Below, piece after piece: positions 36,291 to 44,457 of a stretch of DNA of 64,000 nucleotides (position 1 is the first letter of the stretch; each line of letters starts with the position of its first letter). The notes beneath the pieces are model-generated. The model ran no database searches, was not told where the DNA came from, and saw only the letters and a list, made by a program, of their open reading frames with translations. The stretch comes from JAPHSX01 sp041554195 (lineage in GTDB: Bacteria; Pseudomonadota; Gammaproteobacteria; Thiohalomonadales; Thiohalomonadaceae), in contig JBFFMJ010000002.1 of assembly GCA_041554195.1 (NCBI GenBank), positions 124,001 to 188,000 on the forward strand. Reading direction: 5' to 3'. A program made the position numbers and the translations under genes.

Positions 36291-37556
36291 ATGCTGAAAA
36301 ATGGAATAAATGGATTCAGGGGCAAGCGGGTTCTACTATTACAAGGGCCTGTAGGGCCTTTTTTTCGACGTCTAGCTTATGATCTGGAACAGGCCGGAGC
36401 CAAGGTCTTTAAAGTTAACTTTAATGGTGGTGATTGGCTGTTTTACCGAACCAATGCTTTTTCCTATCGCAGTAGCCTGAAAGAATGGCCTGAGTTTTTA
36501 GAATCACTCCTGAAGCAGTTAAACATAGAAGTCGTAATGTTATTTGGCGATTGTCGCCCAATACACCGAGTTGCACATCAGATTGCACAGGGACTCGATA
36601 TTGAGATTGGGGTGTTTGAAGAAGGCTATGTGCGCCCGGACTATGTGACGTTTGAACGCTTTGGGGTAAATGCGCACTCATTGATTCCACGCACACCGAT
36701 ATTTTACCTCAATTCTCCAATTCCGAAAGTTAAGGATGCGTTGCCACTCGGTAACACTTTCTGGCCTTCGGTTGTTTGGACTATCTTGTATTACCTGTCT
36801 GCGATTACGCTTAAACCACTATTTATAAGGTACGAGCATCACCGTCCTTTGGTTTGGACAGAGGGCTTGCTATGGCTGCGTTCTATTTGGCGAAAGTGGT
36901 TCTATGCCGTGAAAGAACACGGCGTGGAACAACGACTTGTCACTGAGGATAGTGGTCGCTACTTTCTGGTACCTCTTCAGGTTCATAACGACTCTCAGAT
37001 TCATACTCATTCAGACTTTGATTCTATTGACGATTTTATTAGCAATGTGATGTCCTCTTTCGCTCGAAATGCTCCTCGCAACACGATATTGGTGATCAAG
37101 CATCACCCCATGGATAGGGGCTATAACGACTATAGGCGTTATATTGCAGAGCGCACTAAGGAGCTAGGTTTGAATGGAAGATGCTACTATATCCACGATC
37201 AACATCTTCCTACATTATTGAAGCATACCCGCGGCGTCATTGTGGTGAATAGTACGGTTGGGCTGTCGGCGCTGTTACATAACGCCCCTGTGACCGTGTG
37301 CGGAAGTGCCATTTATGATATGAAAGGGCTGACCTTTCAAGGCTCCTTGAACCAGTTCTGGCGTAGGGCGAAACACTCCCGCCCCAATCGGAATCTTCTC
37401 GAACGATTCGTTTCTTATTTGGTACTCCACACGCAAATTAATGGCAGTTTCTATAAAAAACTAGAGTCAATCGGGACCGCAACTGGATTGCGGTGGCCAG
37501 ATAGCAAAAATTCGTTGAATACAGAAAATGATGTAAAACATGAAAGTCAAAATTGA
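36291..37556 (+). CDS. kpsS: Capsule beta-Kdo transferase KpsS
   Basis: Adds the first Kdo to lipid acceptor in group 2-type capsule assembly. A 421-residue capsule polysaccharide biosynthesis-family protein: KRVLLLQGPVGPFFRRLAYDLEQAG at the N-terminus, then VFEEGYVRPDYVTFERFGVN near residue 108, LVPLQVHNDSQIHTHS near 225, VIKHHPMDRGYNDYRR near 270 and VNSTVGLSALLHNAPVTVCG near 320. A gap of 194 A+T-rich bases separates it from kpsC. It is the last gene of the A+T-rich part of the region. Confidence 0.92.
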   Translation: MLKNGINGFRGKRVLLLQGPVGPFFRRLAYDLEQAGAKVFKVNFNGGDWLFYRTNAFSYRSSLKEWPEFLESLLKQLNIEVVMLFGDCRPIHRVAHQIAQGLDIEIGVFEEGYVRPDYVTFERFGVNAHSLIPRTPIFYLNSPIPKVKDALPLGNTFWPSVVWTILYYLSAITLKPLFIRYEHHRPLVWTEGLLWLRSIWRKWFYAVKEHGVEQRLVTEDSGRYFLVPLQVHNDSQIHTHSDFDSIDDFISNVMSSFARNAPRNTILVIKHHPMDRGYNDYRRYIAERTKELGLNGRCYYIHDQHLPTLLKHTRGVIVVNSTVGLSALLHNAPVTVCGSAIYDMKGLTFQGSLNQFWRRAKHSRPNRNLLERFVSYLVLHTQINGSFYKKLESIGTATGLRWPDSKNSLNTENDVKHESQN

Positions 37557-37733
37557 GCGCCAGTCAGGGGGACGGAGGTTTAGTTGTTTTTCCTGCCTGT
37601 ATAGCGCCAAATCCATATGAAAGTTTAGTAAAATCTTACTCTAAAATGAATATCAATGAAGATGGGACGACGTCTAACTATATGAAATTTAAACTATTTC
37701 GTATGGTTGTGGTGGTGATTTGTTGAGGAACTC

Positions 37734-39101
37734 ATGAGCAAGTTAGAAGTCGTTATTTTGGCTGCAGGAAAGGGAACTCGAATGCGTTCCAATATGCCTA
37801 AGGTACTGCATTGCATTGCGGGTAAGCCATTACTGCAACATGTTATCGATACTGCCCGGACCCTGCAGCCGTACTCTGTACATGTGGTCTACGGACATGG
37901 TGGCGAGGTAGTCAAAGAGACGGTTAATGATGGGAGCCTGCTGTGGGCCGAACAGGTCGAACAGCTGGGCACCGGGCATGCGGTAGAGCAAGTCGTCGGT
38001 CAACTCCACGGTGACTCCACGGTGTTGGTGCTATATGGCGATGTGCCACTGGTGACGAATGATACACTTGGTGCCCTGATCGACCGTGTAGAAAACGGTA
38101 TCGCGCTGCTGACCATGCGCCTTGATAATCCCACTGGTTATGGTCGTATCGTGCGCGATGCAGAGGGCGACGTACAGTGCATCGTCGAGGAAAAGGATGC
38201 TGACGCAGATGAACGGCTGATCAACGAGGTTAACACCGGTATTCTTGCCGTCGATGGTAGCAAGCTTAGTGGCTGGCTCAAGCGTCTTGAAAACAGCAAT
38301 GCCCAAGGCGAGTACTATTTGACCGATATCATTGCCATGGCGGTGAACGATGGGCATACGGTAAATGTTCTCTGCACCGTTGATCAAGATGAGGTGGCTG
38401 GGGTTAATGACCGGGTACAACTGGCTCACCTGGAACGCATCTACCAGCAGCGCCAGGCTGAGAGAGTGATGCGTGCCGGCGTTACTCTGCTTGACCCTGC
38501 GCGCTTTGATCTGCGTGGCACGGTTGAGACGGGTGAGGATGTCATTATCGACACCAATGTTGTTCTCAGTGGTGAGGTAAAGCTAGGGGACCGTGTCACC
38601 ATTGGTAGTGGTTGTGTTTTAAAGAACGTAACTATTGGTGATGGTGTGATGATTTCCTCGATGTCTGTGCTTGAGAATGCCGTGGTCGGTTCCAATTGCG
38701 TCATCGGTCCTTTTGCCCGCATTCGTCCGGGCACCGAGCTGGGAGCTGGTGCACGCGTTGGCAACTTCGTCGAGGTAAAGAACAGCGTTTTAGGCGTAGG
38801 AACGAAGGTCAACCACCTTAGTTATATTGGTGATACCACCATGGGGAGCAACGTGAACATCGGTGCCGGTACCATTACCTGCAACTATGATGGTGCTAAC
38901 AAACACCGTACCGTGATCGGCGATAATGCCTTTATCGGTTCTGACACACAACTGGTGGCACCGGTAAAGATTGGCGATGGCGCCACCGTGGGTGCAGGCG
39001 CCACCATTACCAAAGATGTTAACGATAACGAACTCAGTCTCACGCGTGTACCGCAAAAGGGCATCAAAGGCTGGAAACGGCCACTGAAAATGAGGAAGTA
39101 G
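37734..39101 (+). CDS. glmU: Bifunctional GlcNAc-1-P uridyltransferase / GlcN-1-P acetyltransferase
   Basis: Makes UDP-GlcNAc from glucosamine-1-phosphate. The N-terminal uridyltransferase begins EVVILAAGKGTRMRSNMPKVLH, with LYGDVPL and LTMRLDNPTGYGRIVR. The C-terminal half is a left-handed beta-helix of hexapeptide repeats, with NYDGANKHRTVIGDNAFIGSD holding the acetyltransferase active site. Length 455 is normal. A GAGGA sequence precedes the ATG. It is followed after 3 bases by glmS, and both feed peptidoglycan, LPS and WecB. Confidence 0.96.
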   Translation: MSKLEVVILAAGKGTRMRSNMPKVLHCIAGKPLLQHVIDTARTLQPYSVHVVYGHGGEVVKETVNDGSLLWAEQVEQLGTGHAVEQVVGQLHGDSTVLVLYGDVPLVTNDTLGALIDRVENGIALLTMRLDNPTGYGRIVRDAEGDVQCIVEEKDADADERLINEVNTGILAVDGSKLSGWLKRLENSNAQGEYYLTDIIAMAVNDGHTVNVLCTVDQDEVAGVNDRVQLAHLERIYQQRQAERVMRAGVTLLDPARFDLRGTVETGEDVIIDTNVVLSGEVKLGDRVTIGSGCVLKNVTIGDGVMISSMSVLENAVVGSNCVIGPFARIRPGTELGAGARVGNFVEVKNSVLGVGTKVNHLSYIGDTTMGSNVNIGAGTITCNYDGANKHRTVIGDNAFIGSDTQLVAPVKIGDGATVGAGATITKDVNDNELSLTRVPQKGIKGWKRPLKMRK

Positions 39102-39104
39102 TTT

Positions 39105-40937
39105 ATGTGCGGTATTGTCGGTGCAGTAGCCGAACGTGATGTAGTGGGAATTCTCCTCGAGGGTTTACGTCGTTTGGAGTATCGTGGTTATGATTCATCA
39201 GGTATCGCGGTGGTTAATGACGACGGTTGCATCGATCGCGAGCGCATGCTTGGCAAGGTGCAAATGCTTGCCGATGCATTGGAGCAGCGCCCAATACAGG
39301 GACATCACGGTATCGCTCATACCCGCTGGGCTACTCATGGTCAGCCATCACAGCAGAATGCCCATCCGCATATCTGCAAAAAAGGGGTGGCGGTTGTGCA
39401 TAATGGCATTATCGAAAATCACGAGATGCTACGTCGTAAGCAGTCTGAACAGGGCTACGAATTCACCTCTGAGACAGACACCGAGGTGGTGGTGCATCAA
39501 ATATATATCCACCAGGCAGAGGGCAAAGACCTACTGCAGGCAACTCGCGATGCAATCAGCGAACTCGAAGGGGCCTATGCCCTGGGGGTGATCAGTAATA
39601 ACGAACAGGGGCGCCTTATCGCTGCACGTCGCGGCAGCCCACTAGTGATAGGCGTCGGTATTGGTGAGCACTTTATCGCCTCTGATGTCGCCGCGCTGCT
39701 GCCTGTTACCCGCCGTTTTATCTTCCTTGAGGATGGTGATGTTGCGGACATCTTGCGCAACGGTATTACTATTTATGATGTCGATGGGAATCAGGTTGAA
39801 CGTGCGATAAGCGAGTCTGGACTCACTGCCGATGCGACGGAGCGTGGTAGCTATCGCCACTACATGCTGAAAGAGATATACGAGCAGCCGCAGGCGGTAG
39901 CGCAAACCCTGGAAGGGCGCGTTGCCGATGGCAAAGTGCTGGACGCCAGCTTTGGTCCGGATGCCGCATCGATCTTCGATATGATTAGCTCGGTGCAGCT
40001 CATCGCCTGTGGAACCAGTTTTCACGCTGCGATGGTAGCACGCAACTGGTTTGAGGGGCTGGCCGGTATTCCGTGTCGCGTCGAGGTGGCGAGTGAATTC
40101 CGTTATCGTCACCCGGTACCTAAACCCGATGCCCTGGTCGTCGTTATTTCACAATCGGGTGAGACGGCAGATACTCTTGCTGCGCTACGTGCTACCAAAG
40201 AGTGGGGCTTTGGCCCTTCGCTGGCCATTTGTAATGTACCTGAGAGTTCCCTTTCGCGTGAGGCCGATCTTACCCTATTGACTCGTGCCGGCCCTGAGAT
40301 TGGCGTTGCCTCCACCAAGGCCTTTACCACCCAGTTAGTTGCGTTGCTGTTATTGGTTACAGCGGTTGGTCGGCGTCATCGTATCTGCACTGAGCGCGAG
40401 GCGGTGATCGTTGAGCAGCTATTAGGGCTGTCGCGACATATTGAGGAGGTACTCAAACTCGATGATGCGATTCAGGTATTATCTGAAAATTTTGTCGATA
40501 AAAATAATGCGCTCTTTCTCGGTCGAGGTGTGCAGTATCCAGTAGCAATGGAAGGAGCTCTTAAACTTAAAGAGATCTCTTATATTCATGCAGAGGCGTA
40601 TGCTGCTGGAGAGCTGAAGCATGGCCCTCTGGCACTGGTTGATGAGGTGATGCCAGTGATTGCAGTAGCCCCCAATGATGACTTATTAGAAAAACTTAAG
40701 TCCAATTTGGAGGAGGTGCGTGCACGGGGGGGGGAGCTCTATGTCTTTGCTGACCATGATACTGGGATGGAGTGTAGTGAGCGGGTGCATGTGATGACGA
40801 TTCCACCTGGCGGGGGACATGTTTCCCCTATAATCTTTACTATTCCATTACAGTTGTTGTCTTATCATGTGGCGGTTTTGAAGGGTACTGATGTGGATCA
40901 GCCTAGAAATCTCGCAAAATCCGTGACTGTTGAGTAG
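39105..40937 (+). CDS. glmS: Glutamine--fructose-6-phosphate aminotransferase
   Basis: Produces glucosamine-6-phosphate from fructose-6-phosphate and glutamine. The N-terminal nucleophile Cys2 is in MCGIVGAVAERD, GYDSSGIAV and HTRWATHG mark the glutaminase domain, and two SIS isomerase domains follow (ACGTSFHAAMVARNWFE, then FLGRGVQYPVAMEGALKLKE). The C-terminus DQPRNLAKSVTVE is the expected closing segment. Length 610. It forms a two-gene unit with glmU and sits immediately upstream of rmlBACD. Confidence 0.96.
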   Translation: MCGIVGAVAERDVVGILLEGLRRLEYRGYDSSGIAVVNDDGCIDRERMLGKVQMLADALEQRPIQGHHGIAHTRWATHGQPSQQNAHPHICKKGVAVVHNGIIENHEMLRRKQSEQGYEFTSETDTEVVVHQIYIHQAEGKDLLQATRDAISELEGAYALGVISNNEQGRLIAARRGSPLVIGVGIGEHFIASDVAALLPVTRRFIFLEDGDVADILRNGITIYDVDGNQVERAISESGLTADATERGSYRHYMLKEIYEQPQAVAQTLEGRVADGKVLDASFGPDAASIFDMISSVQLIACGTSFHAAMVARNWFEGLAGIPCRVEVASEFRYRHPVPKPDALVVVISQSGETADTLAALRATKEWGFGPSLAICNVPESSLSREADLTLLTRAGPEIGVASTKAFTTQLVALLLLVTAVGRRHRICTEREAVIVEQLLGLSRHIEEVLKLDDAIQVLSENFVDKNNALFLGRGVQYPVAMEGALKLKEISYIHAEAYAAGELKHGPLALVDEVMPVIAVAPNDDLLEKLKSNLEEVRARGGELYVFADHDTGMECSERVHVMTIPPGGGHVSPIIFTIPLQLLSYHVAVLKGTDVDQPRNLAKSVTVE

Positions 40938-40976
40938 AAAGGCTCAATCCAATATTCGAATGAAGGTTTATATTAT

Positions 40977-42047
40977 ATGAGTACGATTTTTGTAACTGGT
41001 GGTGCGGGTTTTATAGGTTCTGAGGTGGTGCGCCAGTATATCGCACAGACTGAACATACCGTTGTAAATATCGACAAGTTGACGTATGCCGGTAATATGG
41101 AGTCACTGACGAGTGTCGAGAATGACCCCAGGTATAAATTTGAACAGGCCGATATCTGCGATGAGCAGGCAATCACGGCACTGTTTGCGAAATACCGCCC
41201 TCAGGCGGTGATGCATCTAGCGGCTGAGTCTCATGTTGATCGCTCCATCGATGGTCCTGCGGCGTTTATGCAGACCAATATCATCGGTACCTATACCCTG
41301 TTAGAGGCGGCGCGGCAGTACTGGCTTAAACTCACTGATGAAGAGAAGGGCGGTTTTCGGTTTCATCACGTCTCTACCGACGAGGTCTACGGCACCTTGG
41401 GTGACGAGGGACTATTCACCGAGGAGACCCCCTATGCCCCCAATTCACCCTATTCGGCGAGCAAGGCCTCATCGGATCACCTGGCGCGTGCCTGGTTTCA
41501 TACCTATGGCATGCCCGTGGTGACGACGAACTGCTCTAATAACTACGGCCCTTATCAGTTTCCCGAAAAGTTGATTCCATTAATTATTCTTAATGCGTTA
41601 GAGGGTAAGCCACTACCTATCTATGGTAAAGGTGACCAAATACGTGACTGGTTGCATGTAGAAGACCACGCCCGTGCCTTACGGCTGGCGCTGGATAAGG
41701 GCGTGCCGGGAGAGGTTTATAACATTGGCGGGCATAATGAGAAGACCAATTTGGAGGTGATACGTACCCTCTGTGAACATTTGGATGAGCTGGTGCCGCA
41801 GCATCCGGCTGGGGTGGATAAATATTTCGATTTGGTCACTTATGTGACGGATCGCCCCGGTCATGATCAGCGCTATGCCATTGATGCGGGCAAGATAGAG
41901 CGCGAACTGGGATGGGGGCCTGATGAGACCTTTGATACTGGTATGCGAAAGACCGTGGAATGGTATCTGGCTAACCAGGTCTGGTGTGACCATGTGAAGG
42001 ATGGTAGCTATCAAGGTGAGCGTCTTGGCGTGATGGAGGGTAAATAA
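40977..42047 (+). CDS. rmlB: dTDP-glucose 4,6-dehydratase
   Basis: Second enzyme of dTDP-L-rhamnose synthesis. Extended SDR with FVTGGAGFIGSEVVRQY at the N-terminus, HLAAESHVDRSIDGP, STDEVYGTLGDEG, the catalytic YSASKASSDHLARAW, and NNYGPYQFPEKLIPLII. Length is 356. Its stop directly abuts the rmlA start, giving the order rmlB-rmlA-rmlC-rmlD as one translationally linked unit. Confidence 0.96.
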   Translation: MSTIFVTGGAGFIGSEVVRQYIAQTEHTVVNIDKLTYAGNMESLTSVENDPRYKFEQADICDEQAITALFAKYRPQAVMHLAAESHVDRSIDGPAAFMQTNIIGTYTLLEAARQYWLKLTDEEKGGFRFHHVSTDEVYGTLGDEGLFTEETPYAPNSPYSASKASSDHLARAWFHTYGMPVVTTNCSNNYGPYQFPEKLIPLIILNALEGKPLPIYGKGDQIRDWLHVEDHARALRLALDKGVPGEVYNIGGHNEKTNLEVIRTLCEHLDELVPQHPAGVDKYFDLVTYVTDRPGHDQRYAIDAGKIERELGWGPDETFDTGMRKTVEWYLANQVWCDHVKDGSYQGERLGVMEGK

Positions 42048-42923
42048 ATGAAGGGCATTATCCTCGCCGGTGGTTCCGGCACCCGTCTCTACCCGGTAAC
42101 TCAGGTCGTCTCTAAGCAGCTGCTGCCTATCTACGATAAGCCGATGATTTACTATCCGCTGACCACTCTGATGCTGGCGGGTATTAAGGATATTCTCCTC
42201 ATCTCCACCCCGCAGGATCTTCCCCGCTTCGAGCAGCTGCTGGGCGATGGTAGTCAGTGGGGGATTAACCTGCAGTACGCGGTGCAACCCTCGCCGGATG
42301 GTCTGGCACAGGCCTTCATAATCGGTAAGGAGTTTATCGGTAGTGACAGCTGTGCACTGGTTCTGGGGGACAACATCTTCTACGGTCATGACTTCCAGCA
42401 TTTACTGAAAAATGCGGCAAATCGTCAGGAGGGGGCCACCGTCTTCGCCTATCCGGTACATGATCCGGAGCGCTACGGCGTGGTGGAGTTTAATAAGGCC
42501 GGCCAGGCGATCAGCCTGGAGGAGAAGCCCGAAAAGCCCAAGTCGCGTTATGCGGTGACCGGGATCTATTTTTATGACAATGAGGTGGTCGATATCGCCC
42601 ATGCGATCAAACCGTCGCCTCGTGGCGAGCTGGAGATCACTGATGTCAATGCCATCTACCTTGAACGTGGCAAGCTGACGGTGGAGAACATGGGGCGGGG
42701 CACGGCATGGCTGGATACCGGCACACACGACTCCCTTATTGAGGCTGCCTCCTATATCGAGATCATAGAAAAACGCCAGGGGCTGAAGGTGGCCTGTCCG
42801 GAGGAGATCGCCTTCCGTCAGGGGTATATCTCTGCGGAGGATATTCGCAAGCTGGCAGAGCCGTTGCTGAAAAATGGTTATGGTCAGTACCTGATGCGCC
42901 TGCTGGATGAGCAAATATTTTAA
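42048..42923 (+). CDS. rmlA: Glucose-1-phosphate thymidylyltransferase
   Basis: First enzyme of dTDP-L-rhamnose synthesis, forming dTDP-glucose. The nucleotidyltransferase signature is KGIILAGGSGTRLYPVTQVVSKQLLPIYDKPM, with VLGDNIFYGHD and EEKPEKPKSRYAVTGIYFYD in the body. Length 291 is typical. The start ATG immediately follows the rmlB stop and its own stop overlaps the rmlC start (TAATG). Confidence 0.96.
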   Translation: MKGIILAGGSGTRLYPVTQVVSKQLLPIYDKPMIYYPLTTLMLAGIKDILLISTPQDLPRFEQLLGDGSQWGINLQYAVQPSPDGLAQAFIIGKEFIGSDSCALVLGDNIFYGHDFQHLLKNAANRQEGATVFAYPVHDPERYGVVEFNKAGQAISLEEKPEKPKSRYAVTGIYFYDNEVVDIAHAIKPSPRGELEITDVNAIYLERGKLTVENMGRGTAWLDTGTHDSLIEAASYIEIIEKRQGLKVACPEEIAFRQGYISAEDIRKLAEPLLKNGYGQYLMRLLDEQIF

Positions 42924-43474
42924 TGAATGTTATTGATACCGCTATTCCTGCGGTAAAAATCTTCGAACCAAGAGTCTTTGGTGATGAACGCGGCTTTTTT
43001 ATGGAGAGCTTCAATCAGCAGGCGTTTGCTGAGGCGATAGGCCGTGAGGTCAATTTCGTGCAGGACAACCACTCACGCTCGGCTCAGGGTGTGCTGCGTG
43101 GATTGCACTATCAAATTCAGCAACCGCAGGGGAAGCTGGTGCGGGTGGTGGCCGGTGAGGTCTACGATGTCGCCGTCGATATCCGCCAGTCATCCTCCAC
43201 CTTCGGTCAGTGGGTCGGAGTGTTGCTGAGTGCTGAGAACAAGCGGCAAATGTGGGTGCCGGAAGGGTTTGCCCACGGCTTCTATGTGATCTCCGAGAGT
43301 GCCGACTTTTTGTATAAGACCACCGACTACTACGCCCCGCAATATGAGCGCAGTATCCGCTGGAACGACGCGCAACTGGCCATAGAGTGGCCGTTGGTGG
43401 GTGGGAGTGCCCCCGCTGTCTCCGCCAAGGATGCAGAGGGAACGCACTTTAGCGAAGCAGATTATTTCTCATGA
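42923..43474 (+). CDS. rmlC: dTDP-4-dehydrorhamnose 3,5-epimerase
   Basis: Third enzyme of dTDP-L-rhamnose synthesis, a cupin dimer. Motifs: FEPRVFGDERGFFMESFN, FVQDNHSRSAQGVLRGLHYQ with catalytic His, VWVPEGFAHGFYV in the form MWVPEGFAHGFYVISE, and the Tyr-bearing KTTDYYAPQYERSIRWND. Length is 183. The start overlaps the rmlA stop and the stop overlaps the rmlD start as ATGA. Confidence 0.96.
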   Translation: MNVIDTAIPAVKIFEPRVFGDERGFFMESFNQQAFAEAIGREVNFVQDNHSRSAQGVLRGLHYQIQQPQGKLVRVVAGEVYDVAVDIRQSSSTFGQWVGVLLSAENKRQMWVPEGFAHGFYVISESADFLYKTTDYYAPQYERSIRWNDAQLAIEWPLVGGSAPAVSAKDAEGTHFSEADYFS

Positions 43475-44352
43475 CACGGGTAATTCTTACCGGGGCAGGG
43501 GGGCAGCTGGGCTGGGAGCTGCAGCAGTGCAAACCCGAGCAGGTTGAACTTTTAGCCTTCACCAGCCAGCAACTCGATATTCGGGATAAAGCCGCTGTTT
43601 TTGCCGTTGTTGAAGAGATCGCGCCCACGCATATTATCAATGCGGCGGCCCATACTGCCGTCGATAAGGCCGAGAGTGAGGCCGAGTTGGCCTTTGCTGT
43701 CAACGCGGATGGGGCCGCTCATCTGGCACAGGCGGCAAAACAGGTTGGTGCCAGAATGGTTCAGGTCTCAACGGACTATGTGTTTGATGGCACACACTCA
43801 TCCCCCTATCTGCCCGAGGCGGCCACTTCGCCGCTGGGTGTCTATGGCGAGAGCAAATTTCAGGGGGAGCAGCGGGTACAGGAGATCTTGCCGCAGCGGA
43901 GCCTGATCCTGCGTACCTCCTGGGTTTATTCCTCACACGGTAATAACTTTGTGAAGGGCATGCTGCGATTGATGTCTGAACGTGAAGAGCTGGGCATCGT
44001 GGCTGATCAAGTTGGTTCACCGACCTATGCCCGTACTCTGGCCAGAGCAGTATGGGAGTTTTGCGAGCAATCACAGCTTCATGGTATCTATCACTGGACC
44101 GATGCTGGTGTTGCCAGCTGGTATGATTTCGCTGTTGCAATCATGGAGGAGGCGGTGGCACAAGGTCTGCTCTGTGCACCGATTAACGTCAAACCTATTC
44201 GAACATCAGACTACCCAACACCGGCCAGACGCCCCGCCTATAGCGTGCTTGATAAGACGGCCTCCTGGTCACAACTGTCCATTTCTGCACAACATTGGCG
44301 AGTGGCCCTGCGTGAGATGCTTGCCGAGCTTAAGTTTGCAGTAGCCGAGTAG
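43471..44352 (+). CDS. rmlD: dTDP-4-dehydrorhamnose reductase
   Basis: Final reduction giving dTDP-L-rhamnose. SDR protein with ILTGAGGQLGWEL, INAAAHTAVDKAE, STDYVFDG, the catalytic GVYGESKFQGE and RTSWVYSSHGNNFVKGMLRL. Length is 293. The overlap ATGA with rmlC implies coupling. It closes the polysaccharide precursor region; the next gene, acnB, starts after 105 bases and is functionally unrelated. Confidence 0.96.
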   Translation: MTRVILTGAGGQLGWELQQCKPEQVELLAFTSQQLDIRDKAAVFAVVEEIAPTHIINAAAHTAVDKAESEAELAFAVNADGAAHLAQAAKQVGARMVQVSTDYVFDGTHSSPYLPEAATSPLGVYGESKFQGEQRVQEILPQRSLILRTSWVYSSHGNNFVKGMLRLMSEREELGIVADQVGSPTYARTLARAVWEFCEQSQLHGIYHWTDAGVASWYDFAVAIMEEAVAQGLLCAPINVKPIRTSDYPTPARRPAYSVLDKTASWSQLSISAQHWRVALREMLAELKFAVAE

Positions 44353-44457
44353 GATTTCACCATCCAGAGTGTTGATTTTTCTTTTAGATAGACCTATGTA
44401 ATAAGGTTAATATGATGGCCTTGTGCCACAGCCATTAACCATAATTAATGTGAGTCT

